Origin: Betaproteobacteria bacterium
GTDB lineage: Bacteria > Pseudomonadota > Gammaproteobacteria > Burkholderiales > Rhodocyclaceae
Direction: 5' to 3'
Assembly: GCA_028065725.1 (NCBI GenBank)
Contig: JAPTVL010000114.1
Span: forward strand, 1 to 6,245
Length of the DNA stretch: 6,245 nucleotides
Shown piece by piece: positions 5,134 to 6,245 of the stretch (positions are counted from its first letter, which is position 1; each line of letters begins with the position of its first letter). The notes beneath the pieces were generated by a model. It was given only the letters and a program-made list of their open reading frames with translations, was not told where the DNA came from and did not search any database. The translations under genes were made by a program, and so were the position numbers.

Positions 5134-6245
5134 ATGACTGAAGCGACTCAAGACGACAAGCCCCTGGACGAGAGTCTGCTCAACCAGGACCTCAACGGAG
5201 CCGCGGCGCCCAAGAAGGGAGGGGCCCTGAGCATCAAGGGCACGCCGCGCGAAGGCGGAGCGCGCCTGAGCAAGAATTTCAAGAAAATCGCCTTCATCGG
5301 TGGCAGCGTCGTCGTCGGCGGGATGGTGATCGGCATTCTGACGGCCGGGAACAAGAGCCAGCCCGCTGAGAGTTCCGGGACGACCGCCATGGTCGGGCAG
5401 ACATCGCCGGACGTCGCTGCCATGCAGCGCGCGGCTCAGCAGCATTTGGGCGGGCCTGTGGAGGCGTCATCCGATCCAACCGACAAGCCCGCATCTGCGC
5501 CCGTCGGCGCCGCCAGCAGCCCGGGCGCGCCTTTGAACCACCCGAACAACCCCGGCGCGGCATTGCCCGCCAGCGGCGAGCCGCCGCAACTCACGCCGGC
5601 CCAGAAGTACCGCCGTTGGCTGATCGAGCAGCACTACAAGGATCTGGAAGGCGCCGTACTGGTGGACCAGAGTGCACACCTGGCCAAGACCAGCGCGGGG
5701 AACATGGGAATGATGAGCGGCATCCAGCCCCAAGCCGCAGCCCCATCGCGAGCCGACGCACTGCGCAACCTCACGGCTCTGGCCGCAACGCCTCAGGGCG
5801 CGGCTGATCCCAACCTCCAGAAAGCCCTGGCGGCACTTCAGGGCGCCTCGGGTATGGCGGGCGACGTCCAGAGCCCGCAAGCCCAGAACAAGGCGTTCCT
5901 GGCCAATCAGGAGCGCAAAGCGTCGAGCGGCTACCTCGATGCGGCGGCGCAACCGCCCATCGGCAACCATGAACTGTTTGCCGGCGCCGTCATCCCTGCC
6001 GTCATGCTGACTGGCATCGATAGCGATTTGCCGGGTACGATCACGGCGCAAGTGCGGCAGACGGTCTATGACAGCCTCAATCCGGCCGTGGTGCTCATTC
6101 CCCAGGGCACTCGCATCGTCGGCGAGTACAGCAGCGACGTGGCCTATGGCCAAAGCCGCGTGCTGGTGGCCTGGAATCGGTTGATCTTCCCCAACGGCGC
6201 CATGATGGATCTGAAGGGGATGAGCGGCACGGACGGGGAGGGCCA
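5134..6245 (+). CDS. trbI: TrbI/VirB10-like conjugal transfer protein (3' end outside window)
   Basis: The frame starts at ATG 5134 and remains open to the window edge, giving 370 residues of a VirB10/TrbI-type scaffold protein that spans from the inner to the outer membrane and gates the conjugation channel. The order is: a hydrophilic cytoplasmic N-terminus; one membrane segment at about 52-71 (IAFIGGSVVVGGMVIGILTA); a Pro/Ala/Ser-rich periplasmic stretch (about 72-155); a helical, Gln/Ala-rich part with AQKYRRWLIEQHYKDLEGA (156-174); and the conserved beta-barrel domain. That domain begins at about 280 with LFAGAVIPAVMLTGIDSDLP (281-300) and continues with ITAQVRQTVYDS, LIPQGTRIVGEY, VAYGQSRVLVAWNRLIFPNG and MSGTDGEG, all classical TrbI blocks. 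The rest of the barrel, including the antenna helices, lies outside. Nothing visible suggests damage. Confidence 0.95.
   Translation, partial: MTEATQDDKPLDESLLNQDLNGAAAPKKGGALSIKGTPREGGARLSKNFKKIAFIGGSVVVGGMVIGILTAGNKSQPAESSGTTAMVGQTSPDVAAMQRAAQQHLGGPVEASSDPTDKPASAPVGAASSPGAPLNHPNNPGAALPASGEPPQLTPAQKYRRWLIEQHYKDLEGAVLVDQSAHLAKTSAGNMGMMSGIQPQAAAPSRADALRNLTALAATPQGAADPNLQKALAALQGASGMAGDVQSPQAQNKAFLANQERKASSGYLDAAAQPPIGNHELFAGAVIPAVMLTGIDSDLPGTITAQVRQTVYDSLNPAVVLIPQGTRIVGEYSSDVAYGQSRVLVAWNRLIFPNGAMMDLKGMSGTDGEG

Noticed and set aside
4174..5445. 423-codon open frame on the minus strand across trbG and the start of trbI
   Set aside because: It mirrors the codon structure of the plus-strand genes in G+C-rich DNA; its product is rich in His, Asp, Gly and Arg with no recognisable fold, and the plus-strand genes are well-supported family members.
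5467..6153. 228-codon open frame on the minus strand over trbI
   Set aside because: It is a shadow of the VirB10-like frame, Arg/Ala/Val/Gly-rich, with no independent support.

Overview
The window is G+C-rich DNA with the codon habits of a proteobacterium (beta- or gammaproteobacterial style; the species cannot be read from the sequence). It appears to be part of a conjugative plasmid or integrative conjugative element. The right half encodes three consecutive components of a P-type (Trb/VirB) type IV secretion system. The left half carries an accessory efflux/regulator pair and the end of an uncharacterised gene.

Layout: (1) 2-523, plus strand: 3' end of a gene of uncertain, possibly DUF6880-like, family. 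(2) 524-810: convergent intergenic region with several short perfect inverted repeats. (3) 811-2139, minus strand: a complete drug:H+ antiporter-type MFS transporter (DHA2-like, about 14 membrane segments). (4) 2140-2236: divergent promoter region with a 7-8-7 inverted repeat that is a good operator candidate. (5) 2237-2953, plus strand: an ArsR-type winged-helix regulator with a long C-terminal extension, probably controlling the transporter. (6) 2954-3494: about 540 bases without a convincing gene, with small hairpins and a 7-base tandem repeat. (7) 3495-4145 trbF (VirB8-like), 4156-5124 trbG (VirB9-like) and 5134-end trbI (VirB10-like, cut by the window edge). These three are tightly packed, each with a clear ribosome binding site, and the later two sites overlap the preceding stop codon.

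How the parts work together: TrbF (inner-membrane/periplasmic assembly factor), TrbG (outer-membrane ring component) and TrbI (trans-envelope scaffold) build the core of a mating channel. The MFS/ArsR pair looks like self-contained cargo: an exporter with its own repressor. In classical trb operons trbL precedes trbF; here no trbL is recognisable in the roughly 540 bases upstream, and the cargo lies beyond them. The transfer operon is therefore either rearranged or of a differently ordered type. I see no clear evidence of a wholly new system. The points most worth checking are the operator candidate, the nested repeats near 634-693, and two short sequences shared between the two sides of the cargo module.
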